From: Halostagnicola sp. A-GB9-2
Lineage (GTDB): Archaea > Halobacteriota > Halobacteria > Halobacteriales > Natrialbaceae
DNA length: 64,000 nt
NCBI RefSeq assembly: GCF_030068615.1
Contig: NZ_JASJOC010000003.1
Location: forward strand, 62,001-126,000
Direction: 5' to 3'
Part shown: positions 34,583 to 43,628 of the stretch, in pieces
How positions within the stretch are numbered: the first letter of the stretch is position 1
Layout: every line of letters begins with the position of its first letter
Translations under genes and position numbers: made by a program
The notes under the pieces: model-generated
What the model saw: only the letters and a program-made list of their open reading frames with translations
Databases searched by the model: none
Told to the model about the DNA's origin: nothing

Positions 34583-36340
34583 ATGAATTATGGGTCTTTA
34601 GGGGCAGAACGAATTCGGAGCCAGTATAGTGCGAAACTCGCTGTGGTCTTCGCTGGTATACTCGTCACGACAATTATAGCCGGCTTGATCTTTCGCCTTC
34701 ATATCGTTTCGGGCCCGACCGAAACCGTCGTCGAGCGCTCGATTGCATCGTTGGCCGGCCTGATGATGGTGACGTTCATCAACCTCGGCGTCGCCTGGAT
34801 CGTCGTCGGCGGGAACGTCGGGATGGAGTTGCGCCAACTCGAGTCCGGGGCGGAACGGATCGGCAACGGCGACTTCGATGTCGATCTGGAAACCGAGCGA
34901 ACCGACGAGATCGGCGCGCTGTACATCTCGCTCGCCGATATGCGCGATTCCCTCGAGACGACTCTCGAGGAAGTGACGGAGAAAGAACGACTGGCACAGG
35001 AGGCAAAAGAAGACGCCAGAGGTCGCTCGGAAGAACTCGAGGTACAACAGGAAAAGCTTCGGGAGGCCCAGCAGGAGGCCAAACGACGCAATCAGGAGCT
35101 GATCGACGAGGCACAGCGGTTCTCCGAGGTGATGGAGGCGTGTGCCGACGGAGATCTGAACAACCGACTGGAACCACGGATCGAAAACGAAGCGATCGAA
35201 GCGATCGCCGACTCGTTTAACGACATGCTCGAGGAGATCACTGGCGTCCTCGAGAACGTACAGACGATGAGTTCGACCGTCGACGACATGGCGGTCGATC
35301 TCGAGGCCTCGAGCGAACAGATTCGAGACGCGAGCGGTGACGTTTCCGAATCGATGCAAGAGATCTCCGAGGGGGCAACGACACAGAGCGAGCAACTCGA
35401 TATCGCGAGTTCGAACGTCAGCGAGCTGTCGGCGGGGAGCGAAGAGGTCGCAGCCGCGACGAGCGACATCGCCGAAACGTCCGAAGACGTGACCGCGAGT
35501 GCGAGCGAGGGACAGGAACACGCCCAACAGGTCGAAGCCAACATCGAGCGGCTGGTCGAGATGACCGATTCGGTCGTCGAGACCGTCGAGGCGCTCACCA
35601 ACGAAGCTGAACAGATCGGCGAGATTACGGAACTCATCGAAGACGTTGCCGATCAGACGAATCTGCTGGCGCTGAACGCGAATATCGAGGCCTCGAGCGC
35701 GGGCCAGAGCGGCGAGCGGTTTTCGGTCGTCGCGAACGAAATCAAGCAGTTGGCCGAGGAAACGATGGACGGCGTCGACGATATCGATCGGAGACTTAGC
35801 GCGATTCAGGAACAGGCGGAGATGACCGCCGAGGAGGTCCACTCGGTCGACGGCGAATTGAAACAGACCTCGCAACTGGTTCGACAGTTGAACGAACAGC
35901 TGACCGCGGTCAACGAGGGAATCGAGCAGGTGGATATGCGAATTCAGGAAATCGATTCGACGGCCGACGATCAGGCCGAAGCCGCACAGGAACTCTCCTC
36001 GGTACTCGCGGACGTGACGAACGTGTCGGCCGAGACGAGCAACCAATCGGAGAAAGTCGCCGCGGCGTCCGAAGAAACGACGGCGACGATCGAACAGGTC
36101 TCGAGCTCGGCGGATTCACTCGGCAATCAGGCGGAGAACCTGGCCTCGATGATGAGCGAGTTCGACCTCGGAACCGGATCCAAGTCGGCTTCCGGACGGG
36201 CCAAGCTAGAAGCGGACGGTGGCTGGACGGATGATGCGATGCGGGAAGACGATGGTGTGCGAGGGGGCGAGGGGGCACGAAGCGACGACGAACGGGCAAC
36301 GGACGACGTTGTTCGAACTGACGGGGAGGTGGGCCGATGA
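34583..36340 (+). CDS. HtrII-like methyl-accepting transducer
   Basis: 585 residues. TM1 is at about 18-37 and TM2 at about 52-76, with only a short loop outside, so there is no ligand-binding domain, as in sensory-rhodopsin transducers. TM2 contains FINLGVAWIVVGG, aligning with GINLGL of HtrII; Asn67 matches the transducer Asn that bonds to SRII. Two HAMP units follow (NGDFDVDLETERTDEIGALY; FSEVMEACADGDLNNRLEP), then the coiled-coil signalling domain with QTNLLALNANIEASSAG. The usual EAARAG at the tip is EASSAG (Glu369, Ser372). The C-terminus is a charged tail. The stop overlaps the ATG of the rhodopsin homologue. Confidence 0.92.
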   Translation: MNYGSLGAERIRSQYSAKLAVVFAGILVTTIIAGLIFRLHIVSGPTETVVERSIASLAGLMMVTFINLGVAWIVVGGNVGMELRQLESGAERIGNGDFDVDLETERTDEIGALYISLADMRDSLETTLEEVTEKERLAQEAKEDARGRSEELEVQQEKLREAQQEAKRRNQELIDEAQRFSEVMEACADGDLNNRLEPRIENEAIEAIADSFNDMLEEITGVLENVQTMSSTVDDMAVDLEASSEQIRDASGDVSESMQEISEGATTQSEQLDIASSNVSELSAGSEEVAAATSDIAETSEDVTASASEGQEHAQQVEANIERLVEMTDSVVETVEALTNEAEQIGEITELIEDVADQTNLLALNANIEASSAGQSGERFSVVANEIKQLAEETMDGVDDIDRRLSAIQEQAEMTAEEVHSVDGELKQTSQLVRQLNEQLTAVNEGIEQVDMRIQEIDSTADDQAEAAQELSSVLADVTNVSAETSNQSEKVAAASEETTATIEQVSSSADSLGNQAENLASMMSEFDLGTGSKSASGRAKLEADGGWTDDAMREDDGVRGGEGARSDDERATDDVVRTDGEVGR

Positions 36341-37074
36341 TCAGTGAACTCGTCCTGTACAGATGGTTCGGCTTGCTGTTGATAGTCGCTTCTCTCGCGA
36401 TCATCGGGGCATCGCAGTGGCTTTCCTCGGATATTCGTAAGTACGGCTACCTTCCGGGACTCGCCGCGGCGGGAATGGGTATCTCGTACGTGCTCATGTC
36501 GGTCGAGTTCCTGATGATCGAGGTCGAACCCGGCGTCGAAACGTCGGGTGCCCGTTTCATCGGATACACGATCCTGTGGCTCGCGTTCGCCTACGTGTTG
36601 AAACAATCAGCCGGTGTCGGTCTTCGAACGACTGGCGCCCTGGTCGTCGCCCTGTTGTGGGCGAACTGGAGTACGCTCGGCGGCTGGCTGACCGACGGGC
36701 TTTCCCAGCTTGTTATCATGGCACTGATGGTGGCCATGATCGGGGTCATGGTCTATCTGCTCACGAAGCCGTTTAGACGGCGGGCCGGTCAGCGAACTGA
36801 CGAACGACAGCTGTTGTATGTGAAAATAATGTACCTCACTATTCTCACGTGGGTTGCGATGCTCCTCTCGGGTGTGCTGGCCGAGTACAACCTCGAGGTG
36901 ACCGACACGTTCGTCGGCTCGAGCATCGCGATTTATGCCGACGTCGTGTTGATACTCGGGTTTACCGTCATCCTCTTTGGCGGCCGCGAAGCGCTTTCCC
37001 ATATCGACGAAGCGGATCCGGTGCGGACGGAAGAGAACCGAGTAGACGGTGTTCGGGATCCGGCAGGTTCCTGA
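36337..37074 (+). CDS. Microbial-rhodopsin homologue lacking the retinal lysine
   Basis: 245 residues with seven predicted helices. By eye it aligns with SRII over its length: MGISYVLMSV (helix B), ARFIGYTILWLAFAYVL (helix C; Arg73 kept), VAMIGVMVYLLTKPF into LYVKIMYLTILTW (E/F; Trp172 kept), and IAIYADVVLILGFTVILF (helix G). Tyr200 and Asp202 match SRII Tyr199 and Asp201, but the Schiff-base lysine is Ile206. The helix C counterion Asp is Gly76, and the retinal-pocket Tyr-Pro of helix F is Met175-Leu176. No other lysine lies within a helix core. It cannot hold retinal by the usual bond. It is coupled (ATGA overlap) to the HtrII-like gene, as sopII is to htrII. The ligand or stimulus is unknown. 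Confidence 0.85.
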   Translation: MISELVLYRWFGLLLIVASLAIIGASQWLSSDIRKYGYLPGLAAAGMGISYVLMSVEFLMIEVEPGVETSGARFIGYTILWLAFAYVLKQSAGVGLRTTGALVVALLWANWSTLGGWLTDGLSQLVIMALMVAMIGVMVYLLTKPFRRRAGQRTDERQLLYVKIMYLTILTWVAMLLSGVLAEYNLEVTDTFVGSSIAIYADVVLILGFTVILFGGREALSHIDEADPVRTEENRVDGVRDPAGS

Positions 37075-37213
37075 TCGAATCTCCGCAATTGAGCGACGAT
37101 TTCTTCGACCGAACCTCCTGAGCCCTGCTCGGAACTCGCGCTGGCGACCTTCCTCCAACCGGAACCGAGAGACGGCCAATTTTATTAAGTAAACTGAGTG
37201 TGTCGGACCGCGC

Positions 37214-37570
37214 ATGGACGTATTAATTACGGACGATTCCGGATTCATGCGGGATCTTCTCAGGGAAATTCTCGAGGAGGAACACAACATCGTGGGGGAA
37301 GCCGAAAACGGCGTCGAAGCCGTCGAATTGTATCAACAGGAAGAGCCGGATATCGCTTTCATGGATATCGTCATGCCGATCAAAGACGGGATCGAGGCGA
37401 CCGACGAGATCACCGATCTCGATCCTGATGCGACCATCGTCATGTGTACGAGCGTCGAGCAGGCCGAGCAGATGAAAGACTCGATCAAAGCCGGTGCGGA
37501 CGGCTACATCACGAAACCGTTCCAGAAGGAAAGCGTGCTCGAGGAAGTCAACAGCATCACCGCCGGGTAA
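37214..37570 (+). CDS. cheY: Chemotaxis response regulator CheY
   Basis: A 118-residue single receiver domain. The acidic pocket is Asp7/Asp8, the phospho-acceptor Asp51 (FMDIVMP), the switch Thr79-Ser80, and the conserved Lys101 (YITKPF) before a short final helix. CheY-P passes through CheF to the archaellum switch. It has its own AT-rich promoter (TTTTATTAAGTAAAC at about 37180-37194) and a leader of only about 10 nt or none. cheC follows six bases after the stop. Confidence 0.94.
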   Translation: MDVLITDDSGFMRDLLREILEEEHNIVGEAENGVEAVELYQQEEPDIAFMDIVMPIKDGIEATDEITDLDPDATIVMCTSVEQAEQMKDSIKAGADGYITKPFQKESVLEEVNSITAG

Positions 37571-37576
37571 TTTTTC

Positions 37577-38785
37577 ATGGAAATCGATATTCAGGCCCTC
37601 GAGACGTACAACAAGCTCGCTCACGACGGCGCACAGTCGGCGGTCAAATCGCTGTCTCAGCTCACGGGGATCAACACTCGAGTCGAAGTGACCGACGTTT
37701 CGTTGATGTCGCCGTCTGATCTCCAGTACGAGTTCATTGGCAACGAGTACGCGGGTGTCAGCATCGATCTGACGGGAGAGATACAGGGAGAGACGGTCCT
37801 CGCGTTCGACGAGCAAGCGCGGACGGCGGTTACGGACGTGCTCGTTCCGGCCGACGACCCCGAGATGAAAAAGAGCAGCATCAAAGAGGTCGGCAACATC
37901 ATGACCAGCGGCTTCATCGACGGCTGGGCAAATCACCTCAATACGAAGATCAAGAGTTCGCCGCCGACCTATATCGAAGGAACCGGGACGGACGTTCTCC
38001 CGCGGTCCGCGACGGAGGGTGACAGCCACCTGCTCGTCTTCCGAAGCCGAGTCGAAGCCTCCCGCGGCGGCGTGAACGAACCCGTCGACTTCCGAATCCT
38101 CCTCGTTCCCGATCAGGCATCGCTCGAGACGGCTCTTGAGCCCCGAACTGAGACGAGCATCTCTTTCGAGAAACTCGAGGTGTTCAACGAGATGACCAAG
38201 GAGGGAGCGGAGAAATCGGCCGACAACATCACCTCGATGACTGGCATCGAGACGAGCGTCAACATCAGTCGGCTGAGCCTCGTTCCGCTCGAGGACATTC
38301 CCGCCGAAGTCGGCAACAAACGCTACGTCGGGACCGTCATGGAGTTCGAGGGCAAACTCAGCGGCTACCTGATCATCCTCTTCGATCAGCCGTCGGGCCG
38401 TGCGGTCGTCGATTCGCTCGTGCCGATGGAAACCGAAGGCGAGTGGGGCGAGATGGAACAGGGTGCCTTACAGGAACTGGGTAACATCATGACCAGCGGC
38501 TTCATCGACGGCTGGGCGAACGTGTTAAACGCGGAGATCAAACACTCGCCGCCGAAGTTCGTCGCCGACATCGGGTCGTCGATCATGAGCCCGATCATCG
38601 CCCAGATCGCCCAGACCGACGACCACGCGTTCATGCTCGACTCGAGCATCGAAACCGACAGCGATCGGGTGTTCACCTGTCAGATGCTCGCCTTGCCACG
38701 TCGAGACGAACTCGAGGAGGCTTTGGACGAAATCTTGATCGAAAACTCCGGTAACACGAAAGTCGACCCTGACGACCTGTTCTGA
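37577..38785 (+). CDS. cheC: CheC-type CheY-P phosphatase, two-domain form
   Basis: 402 residues made of two CheC domains in tandem, about 1-200 and 200-400. Each carries the catalytic helix ExxNIMTSGFIDGWAN followed by a Pro about 22 residues later (KEVGNIM near 102; QELGNIM near 299). The Ser/Asp four residues before the Glu is Ser in the first copy but Gly in the second, so the second site may be weaker. It removes phosphate from CheY. It lies six bases after cheY, in one operon, and converges on cheF2. Confidence 0.9.
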   Translation: MEIDIQALETYNKLAHDGAQSAVKSLSQLTGINTRVEVTDVSLMSPSDLQYEFIGNEYAGVSIDLTGEIQGETVLAFDEQARTAVTDVLVPADDPEMKKSSIKEVGNIMTSGFIDGWANHLNTKIKSSPPTYIEGTGTDVLPRSATEGDSHLLVFRSRVEASRGGVNEPVDFRILLVPDQASLETALEPRTETSISFEKLEVFNEMTKEGAEKSADNITSMTGIETSVNISRLSLVPLEDIPAEVGNKRYVGTVMEFEGKLSGYLIILFDQPSGRAVVDSLVPMETEGEWGEMEQGALQELGNIMTSGFIDGWANVLNAEIKHSPPKFVADIGSSIMSPIIAQIAQTDDHAFMLDSSIETDSDRVFTCQMLALPRRDELEEALDEILIENSGNTKVDPDDLF

Positions 38786-38826
38786 AACTAGTGCTTTCGT
38801 CCGAGAAATCGACTGCTGCGCTTTTG

Positions 38827-39708
38827 TTAAGCGTTGACGTCTTCGATGCGTTGACTCACGACGATTCGACCCTGGGGTGTCAGCGAGAGCCCCTCGCCGT
38901 TCTCGACGACCAGTTGTTTGTTTCGAACCGAGTTCAAGACGTTCGTCACGTAGGCCGGATCGCCGTCTAACATGTTCGTAAAGTCGATGTCGCCACCCGT
39001 GGCGTGGACCCCGACCAACACGCGTTTTTCCGGATTGGTCAGTTCGATCTCTTCGACCTCTTCGCGAACCTCGTCGTACTCGAGCCTGAAGTATCGTGCC
39101 AGCAGATTCACGTACTGGCTCTTTGCGGGCGCGATCTGCGAGGTTTGGGTCATACCGGACTCCTGATCGGTGTGTTTGACGACCAGGGTCACTCGGTCGT
39201 CGCTGTCGCCGATCTGGTTCGTTCGGTCGATGTTCATCACCGTCGCGACGTCGATACTGAAGCCGCTGTTTTTCGTCCTGACTTCGACCTGCCTGTTTTT
39301 GATGTGAAGGGTTCCGAGAACGACGCTCGAGTCCGTTAGTCGGCCGCCGACCCGCGCCGGGTGTTTGACGGCGACTTTCCGGCCGTCGAGCAGGCAGCGA
39401 AACAGGATCCCGACAAATTTTTCAACCTTTTCGTCCGAGCTTTCGATGACCGCGCTTTGAGTGCCCTCATCCGTCCGGTAACCGATCGTTGCCGTGTCTC
39501 CGAAGAACCGTTTGACGTGCTGGGGAACCGTTCCCACGTTCACGTCGATAACTTTGGACAACGGGATCGTTTCCTTCGTTTTCCCCGTCGCAAGCACGAC
39601 CCGTTTTTCGGTCATAATGATCCGCCCCTCGACCGGTTTGCCCGCGTTCTCACCACCGTTGCTCAAGATAAAGCGACCAGTGATATCCGCGACGACATCC
39701 TCGTCCAT
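38827..39708 (-). CDS. cheF2: Archaeal taxis protein CheF (second copy)
   Basis: 293 residues of the CheF (DUF439) family: MDEDVVADITGRFILSNGGE start, PH-like beta segment (GRIIMTEKRVVLATGKTKET) and a C-terminal part ending LTPQGRIVVSQRIEDVNA that is winged-helix-like. It shares the VKHPA/GG..DSS segment with CheF1 at 9990-10853. It converges on cheC. Two different CheF proteins interacting with CheY, CheD and the archaellum are known in Halobacterium salinarum. Confidence 0.88.
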   Translation of the reverse strand: MDEDVVADITGRFILSNGGENAGKPVEGRIIMTEKRVVLATGKTKETIPLSKVIDVNVGTVPQHVKRFFGDTATIGYRTDEGTQSAVIESSDEKVEKFVGILFRCLLDGRKVAVKHPARVGGRLTDSSVVLGTLHIKNRQVEVRTKNSGFSIDVATVMNIDRTNQIGDSDDRVTLVVKHTDQESGMTQTSQIAPAKSQYVNLLARYFRLEYDEVREEVEEIELTNPEKRVLVGVHATGGDIDFTNMLDGDPAYVTNVLNSVRNKQLVVENGEGLSLTPQGRIVVSQRIEDVNA

Positions 39709-39834
39709 GGCAATTGCTACTGACTGGATTCTCTTAGCTTTTCGGACATTCTCGAGGCCCGATTGGACGGTCGCACGCGCGCTCGCTGGCGGTCAATGAC
39801 GGCCTTTTTCCCACTCGAGACCCGTTGTCGAGCT

Positions 39835-40272
39835 ATGAGTGATCCACGTGCGGAGTTTCTGGCGGGCGAGCGGCCCGACGACGTCGCGCTGTTTCTGGCC
39901 GAATCCTACGTCGAAGACGACAGGTTAGAACAGTTCGGCGAGGAGGTCGAAGGCGGCGTGTTGATTGTCGTCGACGGCGAAAGCGGGCGCAACGCGTTCA
40001 AGGCCGCGACCGGCACGGACGCGATGGCCTTCGCGAAATCGGCGATGGCGACCGAGAGCCCGATCGACGACGATCTCACGGACGGCGTTTGTCCCGACGC
40101 TGACGGTTCCGGCGATGAGACGAACGAGCACAGCGTTCAGTACATCTTCGCGTTCGCTGAAGAGCAAAACGAGGAGGTCGGCGGTGTGTACGCCGATGGG
40201 GATGTCGTCCACGCGTACGCGCAGTGTACCTGCGGAACGGCGTACTCGGACCGCTGGGTTGCCGAGCCGTAG
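39835..40272 (+). CDS. Haloarchaeal hypothetical protein (DUF5807-like)
   Basis: 145 residues from the ATG at 39835. It starts MSDPRAEFLAGERPDDVALF; the middle has VLIVVDGESGRNAFKAATG and the end has a CxC pair (YAQCTCGTAYSDRW). There is no signal peptide. It resembles a small haloarchaeal family of unknown function that I remember as DUF5807, with moderate confidence. It is single, with its own promoter region opposite cheF2. Confidence 0.7.
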   Translation: MSDPRAEFLAGERPDDVALFLAESYVEDDRLEQFGEEVEGGVLIVVDGESGRNAFKAATGTDAMAFAKSAMATESPIDDDLTDGVCPDADGSGDETNEHSVQYIFAFAEEQNEEVGGVYADGDVVHAYAQCTCGTAYSDRWVAEP

Positions 40273-40384
40273 TCGCTCCCGTTTTTTGTCGCCGTCCCAA
40301 CGGTTTCTCTTTGCTCGAGGCGATATCCGCTTTTGAACCCTGATAAAGGACATATTTATCCGTCCTAGAGGGGTACGGCCGCCT

Positions 40385-41077
40385 ATGAGTTCCTTCGAAA
40401 CGCCACACGAGACCGACCGCGGATTCGGCATCTCGAGTCGCGAAGCTCGCGTGATCGGCGGGGCGAGCATCCTGATGGCGATCAACATCGCTCTGATGGC
40501 CGTCTTCGTCGAGACGCCCCTCGCGGTGGTCAACGACTACTTGTTTCAGGCACCCATCATCGGCGTGATCGTCTACGGCGCGGCGATCATGGTCGGTGAA
40601 CTGATCGCCGAACGGGGCATCGAGGGCGGTGACTTCGGTATCGCGTTCGTCGGAATGGTGGTTTTGCAACTCGCGTTCGGCACGTTCGGCGCGGGCGTCC
40701 TCTCGTTCGCACCGTCGGAGAGTCAACTCGCGATTCTCGGCGTGACGGCGATCATCGTCGCGATCATGACCGCACTGATATCAGGATACGTCTACGCGCG
40801 TTCGAAGACCTTCGAGAGTTGGGGATCGTACGCCAACTACTCGTTCATCGGCGGCGTGATCGCCATCGGTATCGGGACGTTCTTCGCGCCGGTCCTGCCG
40901 GTCGGGTTCGTCCTGATCTTCCTCGGGTTCATCTTGCGGCTCGGTTGGGAGATCTGGCGGATTCGAGACAAGCGAAACATGTCCGTCGGTCTGCAGACTA
41001 TCGGCGTCTACATCGCCGTCGCCGGCGTCTTCGTCCACGTCCTGCAGCTCGTTATCCGCTTTTTCGCTCGAGAATAG
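40385..41077 (+). CDS. Six-helix membrane protein of unknown function
   Basis: 230 residues. After a 25-residue cytosolic start there are about six hydrophobic helices (GGASILMAINIALMAVFV; APIIGVIVYGAAIMVGEL; GIAFVGMVVLQLAFGTF; LGVTAIIVAIMTALISG; IGGVIAIGIGTFFAPVL; VGLQTIGVYIAVAGVFV). A conserved-looking LRLGWEIWRIRDKRNMS loop sits before the last helix. TATA-like TATTTATCC lies about 30 bp before the ATG. The family is not recognised. Confidence 0.75.
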   Translation: MSSFETPHETDRGFGISSREARVIGGASILMAINIALMAVFVETPLAVVNDYLFQAPIIGVIVYGAAIMVGELIAERGIEGGDFGIAFVGMVVLQLAFGTFGAGVLSFAPSESQLAILGVTAIIVAIMTALISGYVYARSKTFESWGSYANYSFIGGVIAIGIGTFFAPVLPVGFVLIFLGFILRLGWEIWRIRDKRNMSVGLQTIGVYIAVAGVFVHVLQLVIRFFARE

Positions 41078-41107
41078 TCGATAAATTCGACCGGTGCGTT
41101 CTCCTTC

Positions 41108-42316
41108 TTACTCGTCTGCTTCGTCCGCTTCGCTCGCTTCGTCCTCGACGACGGCACCGAACGCGTCCAAGATTACCTGCTTCGCGACGGATCCTCGAGT
41201 CGTCCAGTGGTTGGCGTAGTCGAGCATGTCGTCGTAGATGTCGGGCTTACAGCCCGCGGCCTTGGGGTGACCGCCGCCATTTACCTTCCCGGCGACCTCG
41301 TGACACAGATCGAATTCGTCGGTCCCTCGGATCGAGGCCGAGCCGGCGGGTTTGACGACGATGGAGGCGTCGGCTCCCTGCTCACGCATGGCTTCGGCGA
41401 CCTCGTTTTGCGAGCACCGGCCGTAGGTGATCCCGACGGTGTAGTCGCCGACTTCCCGGAGCTCCGAGCGGGCGACGGCTCGGTCGATCAGGGCCTCTTT
41501 CTCGACTCGACGTTCGGCGATGTACTCTTCGACCCACTCGGGGAAGTCCGCGCCGTACTCGCGGACGACTTCGACGTACTCCGCTGGGTCGGTCCAGTAG
41601 GCGTAATCGGCGAGGTCGTCGCTTCGGGGATCCTCCCGAAGCCAGAGGTCGTGATCCCGCGTCACCGCGGCAAGTTCCTCGAACTTCTCGTCGAAGTCGT
41701 ACTCGAGCGAACGGTAGACGACGTCCGCCGTGCACTCCTCGTCCGAATCGCCGACGACGAGTGTCACGCCAGCGTCCCGAACCGACGCCGCAACGTTGTC
41801 GTCCCACTGGTGGTGATCGTACCACTCGACGCTTCCTGCAGTCTCTTTGGCCGCCTCGAGTTCGTCCTCGACGTACTCGTATCGGTCCGGACAGAGGTCA
41901 CAGACGTAGAGGTCGATCCCGTCTTTTCCGTGGTCGGCAACCTGCTGGAGCGAGTCCTCGAGATTGTGCGGGCTTCCCGGAACGAGCGCGACGCTGTGGG
42001 GCGTCGGTTCGGGCTCCTCGAGAAGGTCGTCCTCCGCGTCGAGATCTGGTTCGTCGTCGGCCGCTCCCTCGCCGTCCTCCGTTGGCTCCGGAATATTTTG
42101 AACGTCGCCGTACACCTCGCGCAACAGCGCGACGCAGGCGAGGCCGTCCGCGTCGGGGTCGGCGACGACGGCGACATCCGCACCTTCGAGGGCGGATTTG
42201 GCTTCCTGTTCCTCGAGGTCCTCCTCGAGGGTGTCGGGCATAAAAAAGCCCGTCCCCGGCAGGACGGACTTGCGAGCGAGCGATAACTCGCCGCTCTCGA
42301 TAATATCTTCGTACAT
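41108..42316 (-). CDS. DHH-family phosphoesterase
   Basis: 402 residues. The N-terminal catalytic part has ADPDADGLACVALLREVYG, a metal-binding VCDLCPD segment and the DHH motif (WYDHHQWDD). The C-terminal DHHA1-like half has the glycine-rich VNGGGHPKAAGCK. Such enzymes use Mn ions to cleave phosphodiester bonds in short oligonucleotides or cyclic dinucleotides. An acidic insertion lies between the first two motifs. Single gene, convergent with the membrane protein gene. Confidence 0.88.
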   Translation of the reverse strand: MYEDIIESGELSLARKSVLPGTGFFMPDTLEEDLEEQEAKSALEGADVAVVADPDADGLACVALLREVYGDVQNIPEPTEDGEGAADDEPDLDAEDDLLEEPEPTPHSVALVPGSPHNLEDSLQQVADHGKDGIDLYVCDLCPDRYEYVEDELEAAKETAGSVEWYDHHQWDDNVAASVRDAGVTLVVGDSDEECTADVVYRSLEYDFDEKFEELAAVTRDHDLWLREDPRSDDLADYAYWTDPAEYVEVVREYGADFPEWVEEYIAERRVEKEALIDRAVARSELREVGDYTVGITYGRCSQNEVAEAMREQGADASIVVKPAGSASIRGTDEFDLCHEVAGKVNGGGHPKAAGCKPDIYDDMLDYANHWTTRGSVAKQVILDAFGAVVEDEASEADEADE

Positions 42317-42534
42317 ACCGTCAGTTGAGAGACGCTATGGGAAGAACCCGCCGGTATCGATGCTCGAGCGGACCGGCCCAGCAACCCCTTCATTTGGGAG
42401 CGGTTTCGGGCGTCTCGCTTGTAACTACTTCCAGTTTCGATTCTCGAATTCGGATTACATATCGGCGCTCGATAACCTAATTTAGTTACGTCCTTGCCCA
42501 TACCTTTTTCAGGAACGCGTTCTTCGTGGTATCT

Positions 42535-43461
42535 ATGTCGATACAACGACGAGCGTTTCTCGCTACTGTGGGGAGTAGCGCCGGCGTCGGGCTCGCCGGC
42601 TGTCTCAGCGGGGACGACCAGGGCGGGGAAGCGGGGATCAGCGGCACGACGCTGACGCTCACGACGACGACGAGCACCTACGACACGGGCTTGCTCGACG
42701 AGATCAACCTCCCGTTCGAGGAACGCTACGGCGTCACCGTCGACACCGTTTCCCAGGGGACGGGTGCGGCCCTCGAAACCGCCCGATCCGGCGACTCGGA
42801 CGTCGTGATGGTCCACGCCCGATCGCAGGAAGACGAGTTCCTCCAGGACGGCTACGGCATGAACCGACGCGATATCATGTTTAACGACTTCGTCGTCGTC
42901 GGGGATTCCGACGACCCGGCGGGGATCGGCGGGGGCGAAGACGCGGTCGAGGCTTTCCAAGCGATCGCCGACTCCGAGGAACTGTTCGTTTCGCGCGGAG
43001 ACAACTCCGGAACGCACACGAAGGAACTCGAGCTCTGGGACGAGGCGGGGGTCGCCGTCGAAGAATCCGGCGACTGGTACGTAGACGGCGGCGGCGGGAT
43101 GGGAGAGATACTGACCGAAGCCGACATGCAAGGCGGGTACACGCTCGCCGATCGGGGGACCTACATTTCGATGCAAGGCGATATCGCCCTCGAGATTCAC
43201 GTCGAGGGGCCGATCGAGGACGGCCCCGAGTTGCTCGCGAACCCCTACGGGATCGTCGCCGTCAATCCCGAGGTACACGACAACGTCGAGTACGATCTGG
43301 CGATGGCCTACATCGGCTACATCACGAGTCCCGAGGCCCAGGAGATCATCGAAGAGTACACCATCGAGGACGAGCGGTTGTTCTTCCCCGAGGCGCTCTC
43401 GGAGGATCCGAACTTCCAGCAATACGTTCCCGAAGAGTGGACCGGAGGCGACGGTGAGTAG
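42535..43461 (+). CDS. tupA: Tungstate ABC transporter, substrate-binding lipoprotein (TupA-like)
   Basis: 308 residues from the ATG at 42535 (a GTG at 42526 is in frame). A Tat signal ([11 protein letters not shown]) ends in the lipobox LAGC. The mature part begins with [20 protein letters not shown] and has the oxyanion-binding [20 protein letters not shown] and [16 protein letters not shown] segments typical of TupA. It captures tungstate outside the membrane for the permease and ATPase encoded next. Start of a four-gene set ending in a ModE-like regulator. Confidence 0.9.
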   Translation: MSIQRRAFLATVGSSAGVGLAGCLSGDDQGGEAGISGTTLTLTTTTSTYDTGLLDEINLPFEERYGVTVDTVSQGTGAALETARSGDSDVVMVHARSQEDEFLQDGYGMNRRDIMFNDFVVVGDSDDPAGIGGGEDAVEAFQAIADSEELFVSRGDNSGTHTKELELWDEAGVAVEESGDWYVDGGGGMGEILTEADMQGGYTLADRGTYISMQGDIALEIHVEGPIEDGPELLANPYGIVAVNPEVHDNVEYDLAMAYIGYITSPEAQEIIEEYTIEDERLFFPEALSEDPNFQQYVPEEWTGGDGE

Positions 43462-43628
43462 CTGTCGGGTTGCTGTGCGATGATGATCGCGCGTATCTCG
43501 CGCTTCGAGGAATCGCGACGCCGGGCTGAGAAACGTCTGTTAGCCGCGTCCGCGACGGCGCTCCGTTTCGAACACTACTTCCCGACGGAGTCGAGCTATT
43601 CGGACACGAGAACACCGGTGCGTTCGCC

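Noticed and set aside
36337-37074. Calling the seven-helix protein bacteriorhodopsin or a photoactive sensory rhodopsin
   Set aside because: The lysine that must bind retinal and the helix C counterion are both replaced; only the fold and the transducer linkage support the family.
41764-43422. 552-codon minus-strand frame across the DHH gene start and tupA
   Set aside because: It spans two well-supported genes and an intergenic gap; its residues are low-complexity Arg/Thr/Ser typical of a shadow.
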